DNA of 6,735 nt from JBAXLO01 sp037134755 (GTDB lineage Bacteria; Bacteroidota; Bacteroidia; Bacteroidales; JACABE01). This document shows positions 1 through 4,944 of the stretch, piece after piece. Under the pieces are notes generated by a model that made no database searches, was not told the origin of the DNA, and saw only the letters and a list, made by a program, of their open reading frames with translations. Numbering within the stretch: position 1 is the stretch's first letter; every line of letters starts with the position of its first letter. The DNA lies in NCBI GenBank assembly GCA_037134755.1, contig JBAXLO010000237.1, positions 1 to 6,735 on the forward strand, written 5' to 3'. Position numbers and translations under genes: made by a program.

Positions 1-22
1 CTATGCTAAATGTCCCTTAATA

Positions 23-47
23 CTTCGGTCGATGAGCGGAGCCGAAG
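23..47. repeat. REP-like intergenic hairpin
   Basis: Arms CTTCGG (23-28) and CCGAAG (42-47) flank a 13-base loop, and the element is GC-rich in AT-rich surroundings. It begins 2 bases past the stop codon of the leftward 336-residue gene. The segment GGTCGATGAGCGGAGCCGAA resembles a family of intergenic repeats (CTTCGACTCCGCTCAG-type) that I recall from many Bacteroidota genomes; that is memory, not a search. No T-run follows it on the minus strand, so a classical intrinsic terminator is unlikely, although the hairpin could still protect the 3' end of the mRNA. Confidence 0.5.
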
Positions 48-49
48 CG

Positions 50-1060
50 TTATATTTTCCTGCTTCTCTTTCTATGTGTTGCTGTAAATTTTGCTTTTAC
101 CATATCAAGTGGCAAAGGAAATCCTGCCATTAAAAAGGTGGCTTTATCCACACCAAGCGCACTCCCATTAAAACTTACTATTGCATTTCCAGGTACAGTT
201 GGAGCATCTTCAGGTATTTCAATTGATAATGTTTCAGCCCTCCATAATCTGAAAGGCTCACTTCCAAAATTTTGAGCTTTAACTATTGAACTTTTAGTAG
301 TTTTTAGTTTACTAATATTTACGATTGGATTAGTTGGTTTTTCAATTAATTCTTGATTATTATAAAGATAACCAGGAGCATGAACATTACCATGTAATAT
401 ATAAATAGGAAAATATTCAGGAATACGTTCAGGAGTTTTGTTATAGATTACTAAATAGGAGCCATAATTAGATATTAGACAAGCTTGAGCATCATCTATA
501 ATTTCCACAAGTTTTTTACGATCAGTATAAATTGCAACAAACTGTTTGATTTTTGCTTTCAAAGGGTTTCTAACATCTTCTAATAATGAACTTATCATTG
601 GTAAAACTGACACAACCTCTGGTTTTGTTTTAGCTGTTACCAACATCTCTTCCATAGTTGTCAATAGTTTTGATTGTGTAAAATGACTATAATCACTTGT
701 TTTATCTAAGTTTAAAGAAACAAGTATTGCTTTATTATGTGGAACTGCAGTTTTTACAGCCATTTTTACATCATCCAGACGAACAGTAAAAGTGCCTCTC
801 ATTTGATTAAAGATAACCACTAAGGCACCTCTTTCTGACAAATCTACATTTTTGCCTAATACTGCATTTCTTAAAGTACTAAACGCACCACTCGAACTAT
901 CTATTATTTCCTGAATTGCCAATGTAATAGGCAATTGTCTGTTAGCAAGATCGTGTTCTAACAAAAATTCTATTCCCAATTCGAGTGGAAACAACTCAAA
1001 ATCTAATACCGAAGTATGAATTTTTTTAAGTTCTGATTTAACATCCTTAGCAATTGGCAT
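50..1060 (-). CDS. Hypothetical protein, 336 residues, helical N-terminal part and beta-rich C-terminal part
   Basis: I do not recognise this family. The ATG at 1060-1058 gives a protein starting MPIAKDVKSELKKI, and TAA is at 52-50. There is no signal peptide and no membrane segment, so it is probably cytosolic. Residues 1-210 look mainly alpha-helical (amphipathic stretches at about 5-60, 130-170 and 175-195). Residues about 240-336 look beta-rich, with alternating hydrophobics (LSIEIPEDAP, AIVSFNGSALG), and suggest a small sandwich domain. The tail, THRKRSRKI, is strongly basic and could contact nucleic acid or be disordered. The even codon use and full-length frame indicate a real gene. 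It is transcribed away from the 1840-3311 cassette and separated from it by the palindrome array, so shared regulation of the divergent units is possible but unproven. A CAAAAATA at 1207-1214 is a minus-strand TAnnTTTG match without a -33 partner. Confidence 0.8.
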   Translation of the reverse strand: MPIAKDVKSELKKIHTSVLDFELFPLELGIEFLLEHDLANRQLPITLAIQEIIDSSSGAFSTLRNAVLGKNVDLSERGALVVIFNQMRGTFTVRLDDVKMAVKTAVPHNKAILVSLNLDKTSDYSHFTQSKLLTTMEEMLVTAKTKPEVVSVLPMISSLLEDVRNPLKAKIKQFVAIYTDRKKLVEIIDDAQACLISNYGSYLVIYNKTPERIPEYFPIYILHGNVHAPGYLYNNQELIEKPTNPIVNISKLKTTKSSIVKAQNFGSEPFRLWRAETLSIEIPEDAPTVPGNAIVSFNGSALGVDKATFLMAGFPLPLDMVKAKFTATHRKRSRKI

Positions 1061-1330
1061 GGTTTAATTAATTTATTTTTTATGAATTTTAGATATTATT
1101 ATGCTTCTTTTTAATGTATTTATTTTTTGGTAAAATTATCATAACTTATTGAATTATCAGCGTTAAATAATCATAATAATGCTAGCAAATTAATTAAGCA
1201 GAATTTCAAAAATAAAAAATTGTTTAAATTCCAGTTTATGTTTTTTAAATAACAGTTATTAAGATGAATGTATAAAATAATAGTGTAAATATTCTTGTTT
1301 AATTATACGTTTATTCCATTTTTCTGAGCT
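1061..1330. other. AT-rich non-coding stretch upstream of the 336-residue gene
   Basis: No credible ORF or RNA gene is visible on either strand. The sequence is simple A/T-rich DNA. The only regulatory hint is CAAAAATA at 1207-1214, which reads TATTTTTG on the minus strand and fits the -7 box of a Bacteroidota promoter for the 336-residue gene. No TTG sits at the right distance upstream of it, and TAnnTTTG is common by chance in such DNA, so I do not call a promoter. Confidence 0.6.
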
Positions 1331-1348
1331 AAATAAAAAGTGTATATG

Positions 1349-1371
1349 TACCACCAAAAATTTTCGTGGTA
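1349..1371. repeat. Second-type palindrome at the left end of the array
   Basis: The arms TACCAC (1349-1354) and GTGGTA (1366-1371) pair, followed after one mismatch by AAAA against TTTT towards the centre at 1360. It spans the junction between the first two array units, showing that the palindromes form across unit boundaries. It is the same type as the longer palindrome centred at 1485. Confidence 0.6.
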
Positions 1372-1467
1372 CAAATACATTTGTATATTTCGTACTTATT
1401 TTTTAAAAAAAGGCAAATACAAATATATTTGTACAGAAAATTTTTTATGAGGTACCAAATACAAAAA

Positions 1468-1502
1468 TATATGCACCACAAAATTTTTTGGTGGTGCATA
1501 TA
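1468..1502. repeat. 35-bp near-perfect palindrome inside the array
   Basis: TATATGCACCAC (1468-1479) is the reverse complement of GTGGTGCATATA (1491-1502). After one mismatch (1480/1490) the pairing continues with AAA/TTT to a 3-base centre at 1484-1486. The arm pairs 15 of 16 positions. It is the best preserved second-type palindrome of the array; weaker ones are centred at about 1360 and 1651 (tccaaattttttgga, 1644-1658). It could extrude as a cruciform, fold as an RNA hairpin if transcribed, or bind a dimeric protein. Confidence 0.75.
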
Positions 1503-1776
1503 CAAATAGTTTTTGTACATATTTTTTTTGAGTTGGTATAAATACAAATGTATTTGCACCTATTTTTTTTTGACACATACTAAATACATTTGTATATGGT
1601 AAAAAAAAATATCTATTAGCATAAATACAAAAATATATGGTAGTCCAAATTTTTTGGATGTACATATATAAAAAATATTTACATTTAATATTCTTCTATG
1701 TGCTTATAAACATACATATTAAGTGTATATTTTTAAATACGTTTGTAGAAAACTAAAATTATAATGTTAAAATAAA

Positions 1777-1807
1777 TTGAAGATACTATATATATATTGT
1801 ATCTTTG
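1777..1807 (+). promoter_or_regulatory. Bacteroidota-type promoter of the three-gene cassette
   Basis: TTG at 1777-1779 and TATCTTTG at 1800-1807 match the -33 and -7 boxes of the primary Bacteroidota sigma factor, with a 20-base spacer in the normal range. Transcription would start about 1812-1815, leaving a leader of roughly 25 bases before the ATG at 1840. The spacer contains the alternating run TATATATATAT (1787-1797), so a gain or loss of one TA would shift the box distance by 2 bases. There is no recognisable Shine-Dalgarno sequence before the start codon, as expected for this phylum. Confidence 0.65.
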
Positions 1808-1810
1808 TTG

Positions 1811-1826
1811 AAAATTTATAAATTTT
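1811..1826 (+). promoter_or_regulatory. Perfect 16-bp palindrome at the predicted transcription start; possible operator
   Basis: AAAATTTATAAATTTT is its own reverse complement and begins 4 bases after the -7 box. A dimeric repressor bound here would block initiation, and the cassette encodes one candidate, the predicted winged-helix protein at 2583-3311. The first 12 bases recur exactly at 2571-2582, directly before that gene's ATG. Because the motif is pure A/T in AT-rich DNA, chance is a real alternative. Confidence 0.3.
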
Positions 1827-1839
1827 AAATATAATATAT

Positions 1840-2055
1840 ATGAAAGGGAAAAATATTTTCACAAAAGTTGAAGTTGAAAAGATTAAAGATTTAATCAAAA
1901 TGAAATTAGATGCTTCTCCAGACAAACAAAAAGGAATACGAAATAAAATTAGAAATATTGGATTCTATTATTCCGACTTTTCAAATGACAAAAAAGGTTA
2001 TACTGTTACTGATTTTGACAATTTAATTAAATCTGGATCTATTAAAATTATTTAA
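1840..2055 (+). CDS. Small basic protein of 71 residues, partner of the GIY-YIG protein
   Basis: First gene of the cassette. The ATG at 1840 is the natural start, about 25 bases after the predicted transcription start. The lysine-rich protein has an N-terminal helix (FTKVEVEKIKDLIKMKLD), a second basic helix with QKGIRNKIRNIGFYYSDF at about 35-52, and a short end GYTVTDFDNLIKSGSIKII. The layout resembles a compact helical DNA- or protein-binding fold; there are no cysteines, no signal peptide and no membrane segment. From memory, small proteins with the same QK-IR-K-R-GFY-SDF and GYTV-DF pattern occur beside GIY-YIG proteins in other bacteria; that is recollection and unchecked. The gene is separated from the next by only two bases, so the two are almost certainly co-translated. 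Function is unknown: a specificity subunit, antitoxin-like inhibitor or DNA-binding adaptor are all possible. Confidence 0.85.
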   Translation: MKGKNIFTKVEVEKIKDLIKMKLDASPDKQKGIRNKIRNIGFYYSDFSNDKKGYTVTDFDNLIKSGSIKII

Positions 2056-2057
2056 TT

Positions 2058-2555
2058 ATGGATTTCAACAATTTAGAACAAATCAAACAAGAAGGATTTT
2101 TAGGATTTAAATCTTTAGAGGATTTAATTCAATCAACTGATGAAATCCCAAAAGTTAGAGGTATTTATTTTATAATATTTCTTAATGAAGATAAACCAAA
2201 CTTCTTAGAAATAGGTGCTGATGGTTTTTTTAAAGGGAAAGATCCAAATGTTACTATTGAAAAGTTAAATCAGAAATGGGTTAATAAAACAAAAGTTATA
2301 TATATAGGGAAAGCTGGTGGTGAAGACAGTAAAGCAACATTAAAATCTCGTTTGAATCAATATTTAAAATTCGGACAAGGTAAAAACATTGGACATTATG
2401 GAGGACGACTTATTTGGCAGATTGAAAACCATAAAGAATTACTCATTTGCTGGAAACCATTACCTAATGATAGTCCAAGAAGTATTGAATATAACCTTAT
2501 ACAAGATTTTATTTCAAATTTCGGCAAACGTCCATTTGCTAATTTAACTGATTAA
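2058..2555 (+). CDS. GIY-YIG nuclease-like protein
   Basis: The 165-residue protein carries the full GIY-YIG signature: GIY at 35-37, YIG at 82-84 followed by KAGG, the catalytic-type arginine R98 in LKSRLNQY, the metal-binding-type glutamate E144 in SIEYNLIQDF, and N162 near the end. The family cleaves DNA through a single metal ion and, in the known mechanism, the tyrosines, arginine and glutamate are needed; all are intact here. Two features are odd. About 44 residues separate GIY from YIG, much more than the usual short hairpin linker, and a conserved-looking KFGQGKNIGHYGGRLIWQI segment (104-122) follows the arginine. The protein is essentially a stand-alone catalytic domain with no visible DNA-recognition domain, so specificity may come from the 71-residue partner 2 bases upstream. 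No signal peptide; presumably cytosolic. Real substrate unknown: repair, restriction-type defence or RNA cleavage remain open. Confidence 0.88.
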   Translation: MDFNNLEQIKQEGFLGFKSLEDLIQSTDEIPKVRGIYFIIFLNEDKPNFLEIGADGFFKGKDPNVTIEKLNQKWVNKTKVIYIGKAGGEDSKATLKSRLNQYLKFGQGKNIGHYGGRLIWQIENHKELLICWKPLPNDSPRSIEYNLIQDFISNFGKRPFANLTD

Positions 2556-2582
2556 TGTGAATTCTAAATTAAAATTTATAAA

Positions 2583-3311
2583 ATGGAAGCTGAAGAAATT
2601 AACAAAATTATAAAAGTAATTGATGATGAATTAATCAATAACAATAAAGAATATTTATTACTTAGTCAAGCTAATAATTTATTAGTTGATAAAGATATAT
2701 TTACAATACAACAAAAACTTGATAAATCTCTTAAGAAAATTTTAGAAGAAAATAAAATTCCACATGCCTATCAGACAGAAAAAGCACCTAAACAATGGCG
2801 GATTCCTAAATCAGATAAAGGTAAATTAAGAAAAGTTAAAAAGAAAACTTCAAAAGTAATAGAAAAGAATGACGTAATTTGTCCTTATTGCAAAAATATA
2901 GCAAGTGTACCAAAAGAATTATTAAATGAACATTTTTTCTTATGTCCAATATGTAAAAAACAATTTAAGAATACATTAAATAAACATATTGGATCTATAC
3001 CATATTCAAAAAGTTATATTAATAATAATATAAATGCAAAAAGTGATAGTGTTTTTTCAAAAAAATATTGGGATTATGAATTTAAAAAGAATCCAGACCA
3101 TAAAATTTATACCATTATAATAGTTATTATATTTGTCTTATATATTTTAGGGACAATATTTCATAACCCAGAAAGAGAAGATCGTGAATATAAAGAAACT
3201 CAAAAAGATCTTTATAGATATGAAAAAGAAAAACAAGCAACAGATGAACATTTTAATAATCTAAAAGAAGAAGCTAAAAAAGAAGTCGACAAAGAAGACG
3301 AATCAAAATAA
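2583..3311 (+). CDS. Membrane-anchored protein with predicted winged helix and zinc ribbon
   Basis: Third gene of the cassette, 27 bases after the GIY-YIG gene; 242 residues. Residues about 1-75 look like a winged helix: helices to about 55, then IPHAYQTEKAPKQWRIPKS, which reads as a wing or beta hairpin. A lysine-rich linker (78-96) follows. Four cysteines in two pairs, C100/C103 (CPYC) and C121/C124 (CPIC), form a textbook zinc ribbon. One hydrophobic segment at about 175-193 (IYTIIIVIIFVLYILGTIF) is the only membrane span. The last 45 residues are highly charged and probably a helical or coiled-coil tail. There is no N-terminal signal, so the zinc ribbon and winged helix likely sit in the cytoplasm, judging by the lysine-rich flank, with the tail outside; this topology is inferred. 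I do not recognise a named family. It could tether the nuclease pair or DNA to the membrane, or regulate the operon. Confidence 0.85.
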   Translation: MEAEEINKIIKVIDDELINNNKEYLLLSQANNLLVDKDIFTIQQKLDKSLKKILEENKIPHAYQTEKAPKQWRIPKSDKGKLRKVKKKTSKVIEKNDVICPYCKNIASVPKELLNEHFFLCPICKKQFKNTLNKHIGSIPYSKSYINNNINAKSDSVFSKKYWDYEFKKNPDHKIYTIIIVIIFVLYILGTIFHNPEREDREYKETQKDLYRYEKEKQATDEHFNNLKEEAKKEVDKEDESK

Positions 3312-3373
3312 CCTCATTAGTTTTAAATGTTTAAATTGCTACAAGTTAAAATTAAGATTAAACACAAAACAAA

Positions 3374-3387
3374 AGGGCTTCAGCCCT
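3374..3387 (-). terminator. GC hairpin with T-rich run on the minus strand; possible terminator of the leftward operon
   Basis: AGGGCT (3374-3379) pairs with AGCCCT (3382-3387). Read on the minus strand the hairpin is followed directly by TTTGTTTTG, as in an intrinsic terminator, and it lies about 120 bases after the stop of the threonine aldolase gene. On the plus strand it is followed by GACAAATT and would not terminate the three-gene cassette. The 2-base loop is tight, so the effective stem is probably 5 pairs. The AGGGCTGAAGCCCT form is also a common intergenic repeat, as far as I recall, so it may be a repeat first and a terminator second. Confidence 0.4.
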
Positions 3388-3396
3388 GACAAATTC

Positions 3397-3426
3397 TGTA
3401 AAGACGCAATTAATTGCGTCTCTACA
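3397..3426. repeat. 30-bp palindromic intergenic repeat (GAGACGCAATTAATTGCGTCTC type)
   Basis: Every position from 3397 to 3426 pairs around the centre 3411/3412 except 3401/3422, so 14 of 15 pairs match. The core AGACGCAATTAATTGCGTCT is perfect. Repeats of the form GTAGAGACGC...GCGTCTCTAC are, from memory, widespread in intergenic DNA of Bacteroidota and cyanobacteria. It lies in the gap between two convergent transcription units, the usual location for such elements, and would fold as a strong hairpin in either transcript. Confidence 0.7.
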
Positions 3427-3444
3427 ATTCATTTATCGTTAAAA

Positions 3445-3462
3445 TCTGGTATAAATGCCAGG
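3445..3462. repeat. Degenerate short hairpin repeat
   Basis: CTGG (3446-3449) pairs with CCAG (3458-3461), extended on the plus strand by a T-G wobble and an A-T pair. It looks like a decayed copy of a CCTGGCATAAATGCCAGG-type palindrome. It is the third hairpin of the cluster between the convergent units and is poor as a terminator on the minus strand because of an internal C-A mismatch. Confidence 0.35.
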
Positions 3463-3506
3463 GTTAATACATAAAGAAATAATGATGTTAATAAATCCTT
3501 TTCAGT

Positions 3507-4544
3507 TTAATCTATTTTTAATGAATTCAAACATTTTTCGAAATAATTTAATTGCTCATCCGTAAAGTCAAGATGAGTAACAAATCTTACTAAATGTTTT
3601 CCAAAAGTAACACATAGAATATTCATTTCAGCCATTTTACTTACATAATCAATTGCAAGAAGATTATCGGGCAATTCAAAAATTACAATATTAGTTTCGA
3701 TAGGATACACCTTATTAACAAAGCTTTTATCAGCAAGCATCCCTCCTATTGCTTTGGCTCTGATATGATCTTCTTTTAATCTTTCGATATTATTATCCAA
3801 AGCATAAATACCTGCTGCTGCAAGATAACCGGCTTGTCGCCAACCTCCACCCATTACTTTTTTAAAACGTTTAGCTTGTTGTATAGTTTCTTTAGTACCT
3901 AATAGCAAAGAACCTACCGGACAGCCTAAACCTTTAGATAAACAAATAGATATGGTATCAAATATCTTTCCATAATCGTTAGGACTTTCCTTAGTTTCAA
4001 CAAGAGCATTAAAAAGTCTTGCCCCATCAAGATGCAGTTTTAGATTCTTTTGCACACATAAATCTTTTATTTTATGTATTTCATTAATATCATAAATACT
4101 TCCACCACCTTTATTAACAGTATTCTCTAAAGAAACCAATTTAGTTAATGGCTGATGAATATCATTAGGATTATTTATAACTTCCGAAACCTGCTTAGCA
4201 GTAATTCTACCATTATCACCATTAAGTAATTTAACGGACGAAAAAGCATTAAGAGCAATTCCACCACCCTCATACAAATAAATATGCGAAAGACTATCGC
4301 ATATAACTTCACTCCCGGGCTGGCAATGAATACGTATAGCAATTTGATTAGTCATAGTGCCTGAAGTACAAAACAAAGCAGCTTCCATACCAAACAATGC
4401 AGCTATTTTATTTTCGAGAGCAATAACCGTAGGATCATCTCCAAAAACATCGTCACCAACTTCAGCATTCATCATAACCTTCAGCATTTCTGCAGATGGT
4501 TTAGTTACAGTATCACTTCTAAGATCAATTTTTAAATCTTTCAT
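3507..4544 (-). CDS. ltaE: Low-specificity L-threonine aldolase
   Basis: A PLP enzyme of fold type I that cleaves L-threonine and L-allo-threonine to glycine and acetaldehyde in the cytosol. From the ATG at 4544 the protein has 345 residues, normal for the family. The N-terminus KIDLRSDTVTKPSAEM is diagnostic. Other family marks are EVGDDVFGDDPT, the DSLSHIYLYEGGG cofactor-stacking segment, LHLDGARLFNA (D173 and R176, binding the PLP ring nitrogen and phosphate region), the PLP lysine K204 in SICLSKGLGCPVGS, and MGGGWRQAG. An ATG at 4562 would add six residues (MFKNNI); I prefer 4544 because the family motif begins almost directly there. The gene lies 24 bases after the TfoX-like gene and is the last of the leftward operon. 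No unusual residues are seen. Confidence 0.95.
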   Translation of the reverse strand: MKDLKIDLRSDTVTKPSAEMLKVMMNAEVGDDVFGDDPTVIALENKIAALFGMEAALFCTSGTMTNQIAIRIHCQPGSEVICDSLSHIYLYEGGGIALNAFSSVKLLNGDNGRITAKQVSEVINNPNDIHQPLTKLVSLENTVNKGGGSIYDINEIHKIKDLCVQKNLKLHLDGARLFNALVETKESPNDYGKIFDTISICLSKGLGCPVGSLLLGTKETIQQAKRFKKVMGGGWRQAGYLAAAGIYALDNNIERLKEDHIRAKAIGGMLADKSFVNKVYPIETNIVIFELPDNLLAIDYVSKMAEMNILCVTFGKHLVRFVTHLDFTDEQLNYFEKCLNSLKID

Positions 4545-4568
4545 TATATTATTTTTAAACAAATTTGA

Positions 4569-4907
4569 TTACTTTTTACTTGCTTTGGCTAAAGGATTAA
4601 AATCCAAACAAAGTTGAATCCAATAGGCTAAATCTTCATCCATATCAAGTGCATTAAGATCTAAAAACACATAGCCTTTTAAAGGTTTGCCGGTAAAATC
4701 CATTTCACTACAACCTTTCTTTAAGAGTGCTTCTGCATAATTATCAGTACCAATACGTGCCATAAGTTTATCTTTTACAACGCCTGCAAGCATTTTGTTA
4801 TTTACAAGATAACAAAGTCCACCCATCATTTTCTTTTCCTCAAAAGCTATTCTCTTTTCTTTAAGAATAAACCGAACTCTATCAGCTAAAAATTCATTGT
4901 AAGCCAT
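4569..4907 (-). CDS. TfoX/Sxy N-terminal domain protein
   Basis: The 112-residue protein is a single TfoX N-terminal domain. The diagnostic run is MAYNEFLADRVRFIL at the start, EEKKMMGGLCYLVNNKMLAGV at about 23-43, DKLMARIG at 46-53, and EMDFTGKPLKGYVFLD at about 68-83. The C-terminal domain of full-length Sxy/TfoX, the gammaproteobacterial competence activator, is absent, so it should not be called a competence regulator. Stand-alone domains of this type are common in Bacteroidota and their function is not established. It is cytosolic, with no signal peptide, and lies between the secreted 258-residue protein (37 bases upstream) and the threonine aldolase gene (24 bases downstream). Confidence 0.9.
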   Translation of the reverse strand: MAYNEFLADRVRFILKEKRIAFEEKKMMGGLCYLVNNKMLAGVVKDKLMARIGTDNYAEALLKKGCSEMDFTGKPLKGYVFLDLNALDMDEDLAYWIQLCLDFNPLAKASKK

Positions 4908-4929
4908 AATTATTTTTTAAAAAGATTTC

Positions 4930-4944
4930 TATATATATATATAT
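4930..4944. repeat. Short TA dinucleotide tract between two operon genes
   Basis: TATATATATATATAT fills much of the 37-base gap between the stop of the 258-residue gene and the start of the TfoX-like gene. It contains no start signal. Tract-length changes would alter only intergenic spacing, so an effect on expression is uncertain. Confidence 0.6.

Larger units (their letters stand above)
1331..1704. repeat. Degenerate 42-bp tandem array of alternating A/T-rich palindromes, 8-9 units
   Basis: The box AAATAC or a near match starts at 1331, 1373, 1415, 1457, 1498, 1540, 1582, 1623 and 1664, so successive spacings are 42, 42, 42, 41, 42, 42, 41 and 41. Each unit holds a first palindrome near aaatacaaatatatttgta (perfect 16-bp core at 1418-1433), then a GTACC/GCACC motif, an A/T run of about 8-12 bases, and a GGTGGTGC- or GGTAC-like end. 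The last and first boxes of neighbouring units pair into a second palindrome. There are no unique spacers, so this is not a CRISPR array. The period is close to four helical turns, which would put all boxes on one face and phase the A/T tracts. The last unit decays, and an isolated aaatacgtttgta lies at 1735-1747. Repeat-derived leftward ORFs at 1329-1559 and 1396-1665 are not genes. Confidence 0.85.

Noticed and set aside
1329..1559. Minus-strand ORF of 76 residues
   Set aside because: It is a translation of the 42-bp tandem array, rich in Tyr, Ile, Cys and Lys with no protein-like pattern, and it overlaps another such ORF in a different frame.
1396..1665. Minus-strand ORF of 89 residues
   Set aside because: Same cause as the previous one: open frame through the A/T-rich repeat, with composition dictated by the array.
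1331..1704. CRISPR array
   Set aside because: Units of 41-42 bp run head to tail without unique spacers, the units are degenerate, and no cas gene lies in the window.
1331..1704. Integron attC array
   Set aside because: No GTTRRRY core sites or cassette genes between units, and the 42-bp period is too short.
4545..4562. Longer start of the threonine aldolase at 4562
   Set aside because: The conserved KIDLRSDTVT motif normally sits at the very N-terminus, and the ATG at 4544 is closer to that pattern, though 4562 is not excluded.
4357..4617. Plus-strand ORF of 86 residues
   Set aside because: It lies opposite the threonine aldolase and TfoX-like genes, both of which have clear family motifs, so it is an antisense shadow.
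4569..4907. Full competence regulator Sxy/TfoX
   Set aside because: Only the N-terminal domain is present and the C-terminal domain is missing, so a competence role cannot be claimed.
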